DNA of 64,000 nucleotides from Aeromicrobium chenweiae (GCF_003065605.1 NZ_CP026952.1:2480001-2544000); one strand, 5' to 3'. Shown: positions 20,564-29,694, counted from the first letter of the stretch. Numbers and translations are program-made. Notes: generated by a model from the sequence alone, not told the origin.

Positions 20564-22108
20564 TCACACCTTCTGCTGGGTCGGGGTGCCGATCGCCGAG
20601 TGGGTCGCCTGCTCGGGGTCGGTGTGCGGGAAGTCCGTGCGGTAGTGGCCGCCGCGCGACTCCTCGCGGGCGAGGGCGCTGGCGACGACCGCGCGCGCCA
20701 CCACGAGCAGGTTGGCGTCCTCGGCGGCCTTGGCGTCGGTGACCTCCGGGGATCGCCACCGCCTCAGCTCGGCCACGGCCTGCTGCAGGTCCGCTCCGTC
20801 GCGAGCCAGTCCTGCCGCTTCCCACATGAGCTGCTGCAGGTCGGTGCGGCTGACGTCCTGGGCGTCCGGGTCGGAGGTCAGGTCGAGCTTGAGCGGCGCC
20901 TGCCACTGGTCGTCGAAGTCCGCCAGGGGTGCCGGCGAGACGATCCCCTCGACGACCCGGGAGCCGTAGACAGCGCCCTCGAGCAGCGAGTTGGACGCGA
21001 GCCGGTTGGCCCCGTGCAGGCCGTTGCAGGCCGCCTCCCCCACCGCGTACAGGCCGGGCACCGAGGTGCGTCCCCACTCGTCGGTGCGGATGCCACCCAT
21101 GTAGTAGTGCGCGGCGGGCGTCACCGGGATCGGCACGGTGGCCCAGTCGTGGCCCTGCGCCCGGCACGCGGCGTCGATGTTGGGGAACCGGCGGGCCAGG
21201 AACTCCGCACCCAGATGCGTGGCGTCGAGGCGGACCGGGATGCCCGGCTGGCGGGCCATCTGCTGCGCGATGCCTCGGGCGACGACGTCGCGCGGCGCCA
21301 GCTCGGCGTCCGGGTGCACGTCGAGCATGAAGCGGTGGCCGTCGGCGTCGATCAGGACGGCACCCTCGCCACGGACGGCCTCGGAGATGAGGAAGTTGCC
21401 GGGGGCGTCGAGCGAGGTCGGGTGGAACTGGTAGAACTCCAGGTCCGCCGCGAGAGCACCGGCGCGGAGCGCCATCGCGAGGCCGTCGGCGGTTGCCACC
21501 TCGGGGTTGGTCGTGTACGGGAACAGCTGCCCGGCCCCACCCGTCGCCAGGATCACGGCGTCCGAGCGGACCTCCTCGCCGCCCAGCAGGCGCACGCCCA
21601 CGCAGCGGCCGTCCTCGAGCAGCAGGTCGACGACCGTGGTCCGCTCGCGGACGACGACCGGGCTCTCGTGCACCCGGTCGATCAACGCGTACGCGATACC
21701 GGCGCCCGTCGCGTCGCCGCCGGCGTGCAGGATGCGCGCGAACGCGTGCGCGGCCTCGAGGCCGTGCGACAGCTCCCCGTCGTGACGGTCGAACGGCACG
21801 CCGCGGGCGATCAGCTCGTCCATCGCGGCGGGGCCCTCGGCGCACAGGATGCCGACCGTGTCGGCATCGCTGAGGCCGGCCCCGGCAACCAGCGTGTCGG
21901 CCACGTGCGACGCCACGCTGTCGCCCAGGTGCGGTGCGCCGGGATCGGCCATGTCGTCGATCACGACGGCGACACCGCCCTGGGCGTACCGGGTGTTGCT
22001 CTCGGCGAGCTCGGCCTTGGTGAGAAGCGTGACGTCGTGCGTCCCGACGGCCGCGAGGGCCGCGGTCATGCCGGCGACACCGCTGCCGACGACGATGATG
22101 CTGCTCAT
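20564..22108 (-). CDS. nadB: L-aspartate oxidase
   Basis: The 514-residue flavoprotein oxidises L-aspartate to iminoaspartate for NadA. The FAD motif is IIVVGSGVAGMTAALAA at the N-terminus. NTRYAQGGVAVVIDD, the conserved EFYQFHPTSLD and the MGGIRTDEWGRTSVPGLYAVGE block are all visible, and a C-terminal helical domain carries VSRTDLQQLMW. Length is normal. It sits between nadA (9-nt gap) and nadC (3-nt gap). Confidence 0.97.
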   Translation of the reverse strand: MSSIIVVGSGVAGMTAALAAVGTHDVTLLTKAELAESNTRYAQGGVAVVIDDMADPGAPHLGDSVASHVADTLVAGAGLSDADTVGILCAEGPAAMDELIARGVPFDRHDGELSHGLEAAHAFARILHAGGDATGAGIAYALIDRVHESPVVVRERTTVVDLLLEDGRCVGVRLLGGEEVRSDAVILATGGAGQLFPYTTNPEVATADGLAMALRAGALAADLEFYQFHPTSLDAPGNFLISEAVRGEGAVLIDADGHRFMLDVHPDAELAPRDVVARGIAQQMARQPGIPVRLDATHLGAEFLARRFPNIDAACRAQGHDWATVPIPVTPAAHYYMGGIRTDEWGRTSVPGLYAVGEAACNGLHGANRLASNSLLEGAVYGSRVVEGIVSPAPLADFDDQWQAPLKLDLTSDPDAQDVSRTDLQQLMWEAAGLARDGADLQQAVAELRRWRSPEVTDAKAAEDANLLVVARAVVASALAREESRGGHYRTDFPHTDPEQATHSAIGTPTQQKV

Positions 22109-22117
22109 GGCGGGTCC

Positions 22118-23374
22118 TTACCTGGGCAGCGCCGCGAGCATGCGCTCGAGCGCGACCTTCGCGTCGGTGGCGACGTCGTCGGCGACGACGATCTCGTTGC
22201 GGACCTCGCCGGCGACGAGGCCGTCGAGCGTCCACGCGAGGTAGCCGGGGTGGATGCGGTACATCGTCGAGCACGGGCAGACGACCGGGTCGAGGCAGAA
22301 GATCGTCCGGTCGGGGAACTCCGCCGCGAGACGGTTGACCATGTTGATCTCGGTGCCGATCGCGATCGTGTCACCGGGCTGCGACGCGATGACGAACTTG
22401 CGGATCGCGTCGGTCGAGCCGGCCGCGTCGGCGGCGTCGACCACCGGCATCGGGCTCTCGGGGTGCACGATGATCTTGACGCCCGGGTGCTCGGCGCGGG
22501 CCTTCTCGATCTGGGCGACGCTGAAGCGCTTGTGGACCGAGCAGAAGCCGTGCCACAGGATGACGCGTGCGCTCTCCAGGTCGTCGACGCTGTTGCCGCC
22601 GAGGGGCTTGCGCGGGTTCCACATGGGCATCTGCTCCAGCGGGACGCCCATCGCCTTGGCCGTGTTGCGGCCCAGGTGCTGGTCGGGGAAGAACAGCACG
22701 CGCTGACCCCGCTCGAACGCCCACTCCAGGACGGTCGCGGCGTTGGACGACGTGCAGACGATGCCGCCGTTGCGTCCGCAGAACGCCTTCAGCGCGGCCG
22801 AGGAGTTCATGTACGTGACGGGGATGACCGGTTGCCTGCCGTCGGCGTCCGGCTCGGTGCCGTACAGCTCCAGCAGGTCCTCCCAGCACGCCTCGACCGA
22901 GTCCTCGTCGGCCATGTCGGCCATCGAGCAGCCGGCCGCGAGGTTCGGCAGGATGACCTGCTGCTCGGGCCGGGCCAGGATGTCCGCGGTCTCGGCCATG
23001 AAGTGGACGCCGCAGAACACGATCGTCTCCGCGTCCGGCTTGGTCAGTGCGGCGTTCGCGAGCTGGAACGAGTCGCCCACGAAGTCGGCGTACTGGATGA
23101 CCTCGTCGCGCTGGTAGAAGTGGCCGAGGATGACCAGCTTCTCGCCCAGCGTCTCCTTGGCCGCGCGGATGCGGGCGTGCAGCTCCTCGTCGCTCATGCG
23201 CTGGTACGCCGCGGGCAGCTGGCCCGGGCGGACGACCGGCTCGGGGATGCGGTCGTTCTCGGACGCGCCGGGGCCGTAGCCGGGGAGCTGGTCGAACTCC
23301 CACGGACCCTTCGCGAGCTCGACGTCACAGCTCGCTGCGGGCGTCTGGACGATAAGGGTGTTGACGGAAGTCAT
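22118..23374 (-). CDS. nadA: Quinolinate synthase A
   Basis: The 418-residue enzyme condenses iminoaspartate with dihydroxyacetone phosphate to quinolinate. Three 4Fe-4S cysteines fit the family positions: LPNLAAGCSMADMA, GGIVCTSSNA and the cluster around LDPVVCPCSTMYRIHP. VILGHFYQRDEVIQYADFVG is the classic NadA opening. The N-terminal ~50 residues are longer than in E. coli NadA, as in other actinobacteria. The ATG at 23374 overlaps the nrtR stop (ATGA). Confidence 0.97.
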   Translation of the reverse strand: MTSVNTLIVQTPAASCDVELAKGPWEFDQLPGYGPGASENDRIPEPVVRPGQLPAAYQRMSDEELHARIRAAKETLGEKLVILGHFYQRDEVIQYADFVGDSFQLANAALTKPDAETIVFCGVHFMAETADILARPEQQVILPNLAAGCSMADMADEDSVEACWEDLLELYGTEPDADGRQPVIPVTYMNSSAALKAFCGRNGGIVCTSSNAATVLEWAFERGQRVLFFPDQHLGRNTAKAMGVPLEQMPMWNPRKPLGGNSVDDLESARVILWHGFCSVHKRFSVAQIEKARAEHPGVKIIVHPESPMPVVDAADAAGSTDAIRKFVIASQPGDTIAIGTEINMVNRLAAEFPDRTIFCLDPVVCPCSTMYRIHPGYLAWTLDGLVAGEVRNEIVVADDVATDAKVALERMLAALPR

Positions 23375-24063
23375 CGCTGCTCCTCGGGGGCGGATGAGGG
23401 CGCGCCGGCCTCGAAGCGGAACAGCGCGGGGGGACGGTGGCTCGTGCCCTGCAGGCAGGTGCCCGTGGGGACGAGGGTCTTGGTGGCCAGGGCCTGGCGG
23501 CGGAAGTTGGCCGGGTCGAGGGTCGTGCGCAGGACCGCCTCGTGCACCGCGCGCAGCTCGGCGAGCGTGAACTCCTCCGGCAGGAACGCGTGCGCGATCG
23601 GCGTGTACGTGATCTTGGCCCGCAGCCGGGCCAGCGCGTACTCGATGATCTCGGTGTGGTCGAAGGCGAGCGGCGGCAGCTCGTCGGCGACGAACCACTC
23701 GACGTTCTCACCGTCCACGGCTCGGGCGACCTCGTCGGGTCGTACGAGCGCCCAGTAGACGATCGAGACGACCCGCTCGTCGGGCGAGCGGTCGACGTTG
23801 CCGAACGCGTACAGCTGCTCGAGGTAGTTGGGGGTGAGACCGGTGGTGCGCTCCAGCGTGTGCCGGGCGCTGGCGGCGAGGTCCTCGTGGGCCTCGAGCG
23901 GCCCGCCGGGCAGGGCCCACTGCCCCTCGTACGGCTCGCGGATACGGCGCACGAGCGGCAGCCACAGCGTCATCAGATGGGTCTCGGGGTGGGGCCGCAG
24001 CGCGAAGATCACCGTCGAGACCGCGAGGGAGACCCGCTGGTCGATCGAGGAGGAGACCATCAT
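23371..24063 (-). CDS. nrtR: NrtR-type Nudix transcriptional regulator of NAD synthesis
   Basis: The 230-residue protein has an N-terminal Nudix fold (about 10-140) and a C-terminal winged-helix region (about 150-220; ITYTPIAHAFLPEEFTLAEL). The Nudix box GPLEAHEDLAASARHTLERT lacks the REUxEE glutamates needed for hydrolysis, as in NrtR repressors that bind ADP-ribose-type ligands rather than cleave them. It heads the nadA-nadB-nadC operon. Repeated TGACTTTAAGG-like sites lie immediately upstream, consistent with autoregulation. The call follows from domain layout, context and degenerate Nudix box; binding is not shown. Confidence 0.88.
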   Translation of the reverse strand: MMVSSSIDQRVSLAVSTVIFALRPHPETHLMTLWLPLVRRIREPYEGQWALPGGPLEAHEDLAASARHTLERTTGLTPNYLEQLYAFGNVDRSPDERVVSIVYWALVRPDEVARAVDGENVEWFVADELPPLAFDHTEIIEYALARLRAKITYTPIAHAFLPEEFTLAELRAVHEAVLRTTLDPANFRRQALATKTLVPTGTCLQGTSHRPPALFRFEAGAPSSAPEEQR

Positions 24064-24074
24064 GACGGCGATCC

Positions 24075-24142
24075 TGACTTAAGGTGGCTATGACTTTAAG
24101 GTCACTCTACCGAGCCCTTAAAGTCACGTCAACCCTAAGTCG
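24075..24142. promoter_or_regulatory. Cluster of putative NrtR operators
   Basis: Four related elements lie between nrtR-nadABC and the divergent ligase gene. They are TGACTTAAGGTGGC (24075-24088), the near-palindrome TGACTTTAAGGTCA (24091-24104, 6 of 7 base pairs matched), its inverted partial copy CCCTTAAAGTCA (24115-24126), and a weaker inverted copy AACCCTAAGTCG (24131-24142). The AT-rich cores stand out sharply from the GC-rich surroundings. Position argues for NrtR, but the exact actinobacterial NrtR motif was not available for comparison. The sites could control both directions. Confidence 0.65.
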
Positions 24143-24174
24143 CGGATCGTCTGGATGGCGGTGATGATGGGCTC

Positions 24175-25692
24175 ATGCTTCTCGCCGACGTCGTCGCCAC
24201 CTCCGCTGCGGTGGCCGCCACCCGGTCACGTTCTGCGAAGGCGACCGCCCTGGCCGATCTCCTCCTCCGCACCGCGACCGAGAGCCCCGAGGACGTCCCG
24301 ACGGTGACCTCGTACCTGGCCGGCGCTCTTCGGCAACGACGGACCGGCCTCGGCTGGCGGTCGCTGCAGGACGCACCGGCGGCCGCGACGACGCCCTCGC
24401 TCACCGTGTCCGAGGTGGACGCCGCCTTCGACCGCCTCGCCGCACTGGCGGGCGCCGGCTCACAACGCGCCCGCGCCGAGGCCACAACAGCCCTGATGGC
24501 CCGCGCGACCGCAGACGAGCAGCGCTGGCTGCGCGGGGTTGTCACGGGCGAGGTGCGTCAGGGGGCACTCGACTCGTTGGTGCAGGACGCGCTCGCGATC
24601 GCGGGGCACGTCCCGCCCGCGTCCGTCCGCCGGGCCGCGATGATGGCCGGCTCGACGGTCGACGTCGCGACCGCGGCACTCACCGGCGGCGAGGACGCGC
24701 TGGCGGGGTTCGTGCTGACCGTCGGGCGCCCGGTGCTGCCGATGCTCGCGTCCACTGCGCCCACGATCGAGGCCGCGATGGCCAAGGCCGGCGGCGGCTC
24801 GGTCGCGGTCGACACCAAGCTCGACGGCGTCCGCATCCAGGTGCACCGCAGCGGGGACGACGTGCTGGTGGTCACCCGGTCGCTCGACGACGTGACGGCC
24901 CGCCACCCCGAGGTCGTCGCGGCCGCCCGCGCGCTCCCCTGCCGGGACGTCGTGCTCGACGGCGAGGTGCTCGCGCTCGGCCCGGACGGCCGACCGCGCC
25001 CGTTCCAGGAGACGGCCTCCCGCGCCGCCTCGACGAGCGGCGTGGAGCTGACCCCGGCGTTCTTCGACCTGCTGCACCTGGACGGCCGGGACCTCCTCGA
25101 CGCCCCCACGTCGGCTCGTCTCGACGCGCTGGAGTCCGTCGTGCCGGAGGTCCACCGGGTTCCGCGGCTCGTCACGACGGACGTCGCGGAGGCCGAGGCC
25201 TTCGCCGAGCAGGTGCTCGGCCTCGGGCACGAGGGGGTCGTCGTCAAGAGCCTGACCGCGCCGTACGCCGCCGGACGCCGCGGCGCGACGTGGGTCAAGG
25301 TCAAGCCCGTCCACACCCTCGACCTGGTCGTGCTCGCGGTCGAGCGCGGCTCGGGCCGCCGCAGCGGCTGGCTGTCCAACATCCACCTCGGCGCCCGCGA
25401 CGGCGACGGCTGGGTGATGCTCGGCAAGACGTTCAAGGGCATGACCGACGAGATGCTCGCCTGGCAGACCGAGCGCTTCCACGACCTCCAGGTCGACGAC
25501 GACGGCTACGTCGTGACCGTCCGCCCCGAGCAGGTCGTCGAGATCGCGTTCGACGGGGTGCAGCGCTCGACCCGCTACCCCGGCGGCGTCGCCCTCCGCT
25601 TCGCGCGGGTCGTCCGCTACCGCGACGACAAGACCCCGGCCGAGGCCGACACGCTCGACACCGTCCGAGCACATCTCGCCGCCGCACCCTGA
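24175..25692 (+). CDS. ligB: ATP-dependent DNA ligase (LigB type)
   Basis: The 505-residue protein has an N-terminal helical DNA-binding domain (about 1-190), an adenylation domain with motif I lysine 215 in DTKLDGVRIQVHR, motif III FFDLLHLDG, motif IV GHEGVVVKSL, motif V TWVKVKPVHTLDLVVLA, and a C-terminal OB fold. This matches the LigB class of actinobacterial ATP-dependent ligases, thought to be accessory to LigA in repair. It is transcribed away from nrtR-nadABC across the putative NrtR operators, so it may respond to NAD status. LigA, which needs NAD, is encoded about 9 kb away. Confidence 0.93.
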   Translation: MLLADVVATSAAVAATRSRSAKATALADLLLRTATESPEDVPTVTSYLAGALRQRRTGLGWRSLQDAPAAATTPSLTVSEVDAAFDRLAALAGAGSQRARAEATTALMARATADEQRWLRGVVTGEVRQGALDSLVQDALAIAGHVPPASVRRAAMMAGSTVDVATAALTGGEDALAGFVLTVGRPVLPMLASTAPTIEAAMAKAGGGSVAVDTKLDGVRIQVHRSGDDVLVVTRSLDDVTARHPEVVAAARALPCRDVVLDGEVLALGPDGRPRPFQETASRAASTSGVELTPAFFDLLHLDGRDLLDAPTSARLDALESVVPEVHRVPRLVTTDVAEAEAFAEQVLGLGHEGVVVKSLTAPYAAGRRGATWVKVKPVHTLDLVVLAVERGSGRRSGWLSNIHLGARDGDGWVMLGKTFKGMTDEMLAWQTERFHDLQVDDDGYVVTVRPEQVVEIAFDGVQRSTRYPGGVALRFARVVRYRDDKTPAEADTLDTVRAHLAAAP

Positions 25693-25714
25693 GCCCGGCC
25701 TCCCCGTGGTCGGT

Positions 25715-25734
25715 TTCCCACGGGACCGTGGGAA
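25715..25734 (+). terminator. Hairpin after ligB
   Basis: TTCCCACG and CGTGGGAA form an 8-bp perfect stem with a GGAC loop 23 nt after the ligB stop. An AATTGGTC tail follows, without a real U-tract. It fits an intrinsic terminator. Confidence 0.6.
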
Positions 25735-25739
25735 TTGGT

Positions 25740-25771
25740 CACTCCCCTCGGGTCATGACACGAGGTGAGTG
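25740..25771 (-). terminator. Hairpin between ligB and the antiporter gene
   Basis: The 11-nt arms 25740-25750 and 25761-25771 pair with one mismatch around a 10-nt loop. Lying 27 nt past the antiporter stop on the minus strand, it could terminate that transcript and back up the ligB terminator. Confidence 0.5.
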
Positions 25772-25798
25772 ACGAAGACGCGCGGGGAGTGGCCGGGC

Positions 25799-27292
25799 TC
25801 ACCGGGCGCGGAGGGCCGTCCAGCCGGCGAGCCGGCCGCCGCGGCTGACCGCGCGGAGACGCCGCTCGGCCGCGGACCGGACCTCGTTCGACGTGGCCAG
25901 CAGGAGGTGGTCGCCCGCCCGCAGCACCGTGCTCTCCTTCGGCGCGAAGATCTCGCCGCGGCGCCGGATGAGCGTGATCACGGCATCGCCCGGCAGCCTC
26001 AGCTCGTCGACGTAGACCCCGGCCAGGCGGGAGTCCGCCGACACGGTGAGCTGCAGGACGGTGACGTCGATGTCCTCCAGCGGGGCGGACTCGATCGTCA
26101 CGTCGGTCGTCCTCTCCTCGTCGGTCACGCCGAGCTTCTTCGCCACCCAGGGCAGGGTCGGGCCCTGGACCAGCGTGAACACCACCACGAGCAGGAACAC
26201 CACGTCGAAGATCTGGTGGGCCGACGGCAGGCCCTGCGTGATCGGGATGGTCGCCAGGACGATCGGCACCGCCCCCCTCAGCCCCGCCCAGGACATGAAG
26301 GCCTGCTCGCGCCAAGGGACCCGATACGGCGTCGCGCACACCAGGACCGACAACGGGCGGGCGACCAGCAGGAGGACGCTGCCCACCAGCAGCGCCGGGA
26401 GCAGGGCGTCGAGCAGACGGCCGGGGCTCGCGAGCAGCCCCAGCATGATGAACAGGCCGATCTGGGCGACCCAGGCGAGTCCCTCCGCGAAGCCCGCGGT
26501 GGCGCTGCGGTGCGGCAGGGTCGTGTTGCCCAACCACATGCCCGCGACGTACACCGCGAGGAACGGGCTCCCGCCGGCCATGCCCGCCAACGAGAACGCC
26601 ACGAACAGGATCGCGATCGTGGCGAGCGGGTAGAGCCCGGCCGCCGGGAGCGCGCTGCGACCCAGCACCCACTGGCCGACCCACGCCACCGCGAGTCCCA
26701 CCAGCAGTCCCACGACGAGCTGCTGCAGCATGAGCGCACCGATCGCGAGCGGACCCGAGCTGTCCCAGGCGTCGGAGGCGATGACGGTGACGAGGATGAT
26801 CACCGGCGGGTCGTTGAAGCCGGACTCGGCCTCCAGCGTCGCGCGCAGACGCCGGGTGATCGGCAGCTGGCGCATCACCGAGAACACGGCCGCAGCATCG
26901 GTCGACGACACCACGGCACCCAGCAGCAGCGCGGTGCGGAGGTCGACGTCCAGGATCAGGTACGTCAGCCCGCCCGTGACGGCCACGCTCACCCCGACAC
27001 CGACCGTGGCCAGGACGATCGACATGGCCGCCACCGGCCGGGTCACGGACCACTGCGTCGTGAAGCCGCCCTCCGCCAGGATCACCGCGAGGGCGAGGGA
27101 TCCCAGCACCATGGCGAGCTCGACGTCCTCGAACCCGATCCCTAGCCCGGACTCGCCGATCGCGAGCCCGATCCCGAGGTACAGCAGAAGGCCGGGCAGC
27201 CCGGACCGCGTCGCGATGCGGACGGCCACGACGCCCGCCAGCAGGGCGGCCGAGACCGCCAGCACCGTGACGTTGAGGTCGTCAGCGCTCAT
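25799..27292 (-). CDS. Cation/proton antiporter (CPA1/NhaP2-like) with TrkA_C domain
   Basis: The 497-residue protein has about 12-13 membrane helices (residues 5-390) of the CPA1 exchanger fold. It has the conserved SSTDAAAVFSVM and ESGFNDPPVI regions, where the Asp residues take part in proton/cation exchange. WAGLRGAVPIVLATIP is a family signature. A cytoplasmic TrkA_C/RCK_C-like domain follows at about 420-490 (RLPGDAVITLIRRRGEIFAPK). NhaP2/CvrA homologues exchange K+ or Na+ for H+; the ion is not assigned. The ATG overlaps the stop of the slipin gene, so the two are coupled. Confidence 0.88.
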   Translation of the reverse strand: MSADDLNVTVLAVSAALLAGVVAVRIATRSGLPGLLLYLGIGLAIGESGLGIGFEDVELAMVLGSLALAVILAEGGFTTQWSVTRPVAAMSIVLATVGVGVSVAVTGGLTYLILDVDLRTALLLGAVVSSTDAAAVFSVMRQLPITRRLRATLEAESGFNDPPVIILVTVIASDAWDSSGPLAIGALMLQQLVVGLLVGLAVAWVGQWVLGRSALPAAGLYPLATIAILFVAFSLAGMAGGSPFLAVYVAGMWLGNTTLPHRSATAGFAEGLAWVAQIGLFIMLGLLASPGRLLDALLPALLVGSVLLLVARPLSVLVCATPYRVPWREQAFMSWAGLRGAVPIVLATIPITQGLPSAHQIFDVVFLLVVVFTLVQGPTLPWVAKKLGVTDEERTTDVTIESAPLEDIDVTVLQLTVSADSRLAGVYVDELRLPGDAVITLIRRRGEIFAPKESTVLRAGDHLLLATSNEVRSAAERRLRAVSRGGRLAGWTALRAR

Positions 27293-27888
27293 CAGCTCCG
27301 CGCGCCGCCGTCCACCGCGTGAAGCAGGTCCGCGGTCAGCAGCGCGTCGATGTCGCCGACCTCCAGCGAGATCACCTCGACACCCCAGGCCGACGTGACG
27401 CCGGTCGTGAGGGTGGGCAGGTCGGACTCGTAGCGCTGGCGCGCGGTCAGCAGGTCCTCGAACCGGGTGCACGCGATCTCGCGACCGAGATGGGTCTCCA
27501 CGGCGGCGAAGGTCGCCGCCATCGGGTCCTCGGCCGCGACGATCGCCCGCGCGGGGTCCGTCACGTGCGCCTGGGTCGTCGCCCGCACGTGCACCGAGAC
27601 GCCGTCGAGCGTCGTCGCCGCCACTCCCAGGAGCTGGTTGGTCGGGCGCAGCGAGACGGTGGTCCAGCGCTCGACCACGGGCACCCGCCGGACCAGTCCC
27701 GGACCGGCGACCCGGGCGACCCGTCCCAGCCGGGTCACGACGAGTCGCTGGTGCTCCGGGACGACCCGCACGGCGGCCAGGACCGCCCCCACCAGGACCG
27801 CGACGCCCACCACCGTCCACGCCGCGAGGGATGGGCTCAGGGAGTCGGTCGCACCGGCCAGGAGGCCGTCGGTCGTCGGGCGGGTCAT
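27292..27888 (-). CDS. SPFH/band 7 (slipin-like) membrane protein
   Basis: The 198-residue protein has one N-terminal membrane helix (about 22-42) and then a band-7 domain (RVVPEHQRLVVTRLGRVARVAGPGLVRRVP, given here only as residues about 43-72). A truncated C-terminus lacks the long coiled coil of most stomatins. SPFH proteins form membrane-associated scaffolds and often partner with proteases or transporters. Here the partner is the antiporter, whose start codon overlaps this stop (TGATG). A regulatory or scaffold role for the antiporter is inferred from coupling only. Confidence 0.75.
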   Translation of the reverse strand: MTRPTTDGLLAGATDSLSPSLAAWTVVGVAVLVGAVLAAVRVVPEHQRLVVTRLGRVARVAGPGLVRRVPVVERWTTVSLRPTNQLLGVAATTLDGVSVHVRATTQAHVTDPARAIVAAEDPMAATFAAVETHLGREIACTRFEDLLTARQRYESDLPTLTTGVTSAWGVEVISLEVGDIDALLTADLLHAVDGGARS

Positions 27889-28056
27889 GTCGCTGCCTTC
27901 GTCGGGGGACGCCGCAGGAGCTCGAACCGGCTGCTGCGGCCTGGTCTCCAGCCTGTCCGGCCGACGCCGCCGGAACCATCCGTGCCACCACCCATCTTCG
28001 CCGGCGGGCGGCTCCCTGCGTGGACATCGGCGACCGCGATGCGTGAGGCTGGCGCC

Positions 28057-29028
28057 ATGACGGCGCTGACGCGACTCCCCCTCTACTGGCGGATCTGCCT
28101 CATCAACGGCCTCGTCTTCCTGGTCGGCACGGTCGTCCTCGCGGCCTCGCCGGCCACCATCTCCACCCGCGTGCTCGTCTCCGAGGCGATCGTCCTGCTG
28201 GTCGGCCTGGTCCTGATCCTGTTCGCGAACGCCCTGCTGATCCGTTCCACGCTCGCGCCGCTCGAACGCTTGACGCGGCTGACCGAGAGCGTCGACCTGC
28301 AGTCCCCGCGTGAGCAGCTGTCCGACGACGGGCACGGCACCGTGGCGCGCCTGTTCCGCGGCTTCAACGCGATGCTCGACCGCCTGGAGGCCGAGCGCAG
28401 CAGCAGCAACGCCAAGGCCCTCGCGGCGCAGGAGGCCGAGCGCCACCGCATCGCCCAGGAGCTGCACGACGAGGTGGGCCAGGGACTCACCGCCGTCCTG
28501 CTCGGCCTCAAGCGAGCCACCGATCGCGCCCCCGACGACCTCGCCGACGAGCTGCGCGGGGTCGCCGAGATCGCCCGGTCGAGCCTGGACGAGGTGCGCG
28601 ACGTCGCCCGACGGCTGCGGCCCGGGGTCCTGGACGACCTGGGCCTGCTCAGCGCGCTCGCGGCCGCGTGCACCGACTTCAGCACGCACAGCGGTGTGCA
28701 CGTGCGCCGCGGGTTCGCGCCCGGGCTGCCGCCGCTGTCCGCGGAGAAGGAGCTGGTGGTCTACCGCGTCGCGCAGGAAGCCCTGACCAACGTCGCACGT
28801 CACGCGCTGGCGAGCACCGTGACGGTGTCCCTGTCGACGCAGGGTGACGCGGTGGTCCTGCTCGTCGCCGACGACGGGGTCGGGATCCACGGGCGGGCCG
28901 AGAGCACCGGCATCCGCGGCATGCGCGAGCGCGCGCGACTCGTCGAGGGCAGCCTCGTCGTCCGCACCCGGATCGGCGGCGGCACCGAGGTGCGTCTCGT
29001 GGTCCCGACCGGGACGGTGACACCGTGA
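28057..29028 (+). CDS. NarL-family sensor histidine kinase
   Basis: The 323-residue kinase has two membrane helices (about 12-32 and 42-62) with almost no extracytoplasmic loop, a HAMP-like segment (63-115), and a HisKA_3 dimerisation box with His137 in QELHDEVGQGLTAVL. The ATPase domain has VADDGVGIHG and GIRGMRERARL. The short outside part suggests sensing within the membrane or of intracellular cues. It overlaps the LuxR-type regulator downstream by GTGA. The ATG at 28057 has a better-placed GAGG upstream than the in-frame ATG at 28039. Confidence 0.9.
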   Translation: MTALTRLPLYWRICLINGLVFLVGTVVLAASPATISTRVLVSEAIVLLVGLVLILFANALLIRSTLAPLERLTRLTESVDLQSPREQLSDDGHGTVARLFRGFNAMLDRLEAERSSSNAKALAAQEAERHRIAQELHDEVGQGLTAVLLGLKRATDRAPDDLADELRGVAEIARSSLDEVRDVARRLRPGVLDDLGLLSALAAACTDFSTHSGVHVRRGFAPGLPPLSAEKELVVYRVAQEALTNVARHALASTVTVSLSTQGDAVVLLVADDGVGIHGRAESTGIRGMRERARLVEGSLVVRTRIGGGTEVRLVVPTGTVTP

Positions 29029-29684
29029 GCACAAGCCCGGACGTGCGGATCCTGCTCGCCGACGACCACGCGCTCGTACGGCGGGGAGTCCGCCTGATCC
29101 TCGACAGCGAGCCCGGGCTCACCGTCGTCGCCGAGGCCGGCGACGGCGCCGAGGCGGTCGAGGCCGTCCGCTCCCAGCCGATCGACCTGGCGATCCTCGA
29201 CGTGTCGATGCCACGGATGACGGGGCTGCAGGCCGCGCGGGAGATCTCCCGCCGGCGCGACCCCCCGTACATCCTGATGCTGTCGATGCACGACAACGAG
29301 CAGTACTTCTTCGAGTCGCTCACGTGCGGCGCCTCCGGGTACGTCCTGAAGTCCGTGGCCGACCAGGACCTCGTCCGGGCGTGCCACGCAGCCGTCCGCG
29401 GCGAGTCGTTCCTGTACCCGGGCGTCATGAGTGCCCTGGTCCGCAACTACCTGGAGCGCAGCCGCCGCGGCGAGAAGATGTCGGACAAGGTGCTGACCCC
29501 CCGCGAGGACGAGGTGCTCAAGCTCATCGCCGAGGGCTCCACCTCACGCGAGATCGCCGAGGCACTGACGATCAGCCTCAAGACCGTGGAGCGGCACCGC
29601 TCGAACATCCTGGCCAAGCTCGGCATGCGTGACCGCACGGACCTGACCCGCTACGCGATTCGCGCGGGTCTCGTCGAGCCCTGA
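29025..29684 (+). CDS. NarL/LuxR-type response regulator
   Basis: The 219-residue protein has a receiver domain (7-125) with phosphoacceptor Asp59 in DLAILDVSMP and acidic pair DDH at 13-15. A LuxR HTH domain (about 157-213) contains LTPREDEVLKLIAEG and SLKTVERHRSNILAKLG. It starts at a GTG that overlaps the stop of the sensor kinase gene. The pair forms a standard two-component system. The target genes are unknown; the nearby divergent slipin-antiporter pair is a candidate because of its position. Confidence 0.94.
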   Translation: MSTSPDVRILLADDHALVRRGVRLILDSEPGLTVVAEAGDGAEAVEAVRSQPIDLAILDVSMPRMTGLQAAREISRRRDPPYILMLSMHDNEQYFFESLTCGASGYVLKSVADQDLVRACHAAVRGESFLYPGVMSALVRNYLERSRRGEKMSDKVLTPREDEVLKLIAEGSTSREIAEALTISLKTVERHRSNILAKLGMRDRTDLTRYAIRAGLVEP

Positions 29685-29694
29685 GCTCGACAGA

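Noticed and set aside
19763-23758. 1331-codon plus-strand open frame
   Set aside because: It is antisense to nadC, nadB, nadA and nrtR, all with clear family motifs. Its product is low-complexity Arg/Asp/Val sequence typical of the opposite strand of GC-rich genes.
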